Source of the DNA: CAYGGE01 sp966250865
Lineage (GTDB): Bacteria; Patescibacteriota; UBA1384; CAYGGE01
Direction of reading: 5' to 3'
Length of the DNA stretch: 6,129 nt
Assembly (NCBI GenBank): GCA_966250865.1
Contig: CBINIT010000041.1
Span: forward strand, 1-6,129
Made by a program: the position numbers and the translations under genes. The notes beneath the pieces were generated by a model. That model saw only the letters and a list, made by a program, of their open reading frames with translations. It was not told the origin of the DNA and made no database searches. Below, one piece after another: positions 5,822-6,129 of this stretch (within the stretch, counting starts at the first letter, position 1; every line of letters begins with the position of its first letter).

Positions 5822-6129
5822 ATGCCAGAAAGCCTGCAGCCTAGCGGTGCGTCAGAAGAAAAACCCGCCGCCAACATAGAAACAATGCTCAACAAATTAC
5901 TCCAACGGAGCGATGTCCTATTAATGCTCTATCCAAAAGACGCTAAAGGAAACTTTACCGATAGCATAACAACCGACGACGAACTAAAGGTATACGACCT
6001 TCTAATAGGGCAAGAGAATTATAAAGAGAATCTAGTTATCCTTTTAGACACACCCGGTGGCAATGTCTATTCTGCAGTCAAAATAATGGATACGTTACGC
6101 ACTAGGTATAAAGATATAACCATTATGGT
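5822..6129 (+). CDS. ClpP/crotonase-fold serine protease-like protein (SDH_sah/SppA-like), N-terminal part only
   Basis: The frame is open to the right edge: 102 full codons are visible and no stop is reached. The first 20 residues are polar and low in structure. Next comes LLQRSDVLLMLYPKD, then a strand and turn LVILLDTPGG followed by NVYSAVKIMDTLRTRYKDITIM. The D-T-P-G-G motif (76-80) followed by a helix and a second strand is the oxyanion-hole glycine region of the ClpP/SppA/crotonase fold. The wording is closest, from memory, to the serine dehydrogenase proteinase (SDH_sah) group. The catalytic serine, which normally follows some 25-35 residues later, lies beyond the window, so activity cannot be judged. 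There is no signal peptide or membrane span in the visible part. Base use differs from neighbours: about 41% GC, and 5 of 7 isoleucines are ATA against 0 of 24 in the preceding gene. A link to glycan synthesis is not evident. Confidence 0.65.
   Translation, partial: MPESLQPSGASEEKPAANIETMLNKLLQRSDVLLMLYPKDAKGNFTDSITTDDELKVYDLLIGQENYKENLVILLDTPGGNVYSAVKIMDTLRTRYKDITIM

Overview
The window is a compact, single-strand block of surface-glycan biosynthesis genes, all on the + strand. In order it holds: the tail of a GT4-type glycosyltransferase; a complete GT4 glycosyltransferase; two consecutive multi-spanning membrane proteins of the O-antigen ligase/polymerase (Wzy_C) type; a GT2 glycosyltransferase of the polyprenyl-phosphate sugar synthase (DPM1/ALG5-like) type; a second complete GT4 glycosyltransferase; and the start of a ClpP/SppA-fold protease-like gene that runs off the right edge. 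There is no gene-free stretch above 40 bases. I see no RNA gene, mobile element, CRISPR array or convincing terminator.

Layout: gene 1 (ends 149) is followed after 11 bp by gene 2 (161-1270). Gene 2 overlaps gene 3 (1267-2673) by an ATGA. A 39-bp gap follows, and it contains a near-consensus promoter. Gene 4 (2713-3927) then overlaps gene 5 (3920-4660) by 8 bp, and gene 6 (4664-5791) follows after 3 bp. Thirty bases later gene 7 starts (5822 to beyond the edge). The spacing suggests two translationally coupled blocks, 1-3 and 4-6, with a possible internal transcription start between them. Gene 7 differs in base composition and probable function and may be a separate unit.

How the genes could work together (inference): the cytoplasmic GT4 enzymes extend a lipid-linked oligosaccharide. 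The GT2 enzyme charges a polyprenyl phosphate with a single sugar. The two Wzy_C membrane proteins act on the outer face, one possibly as polymerase and one as ligase. No flippase, initiating phosphoglycosyl transferase or GT-C enzyme is visible, so the locus continues outside the window or relies on genes elsewhere.

Organism: a bacterium using the standard code. TGA ends gene 2, tryptophan is TGG, and the next gene begins inside that stop, so UGA recoding is unlikely. GC is around 50%, intergenic spaces are very short, and Shine-Dalgarno sites are AAGGAG-like except at gene 4, which looks leaderless. The style of the GT4 and Wzy_C proteins reminds me of Patescibacteria (CPR), perhaps Saccharibacteria, but this is a low-confidence impression without a database search.
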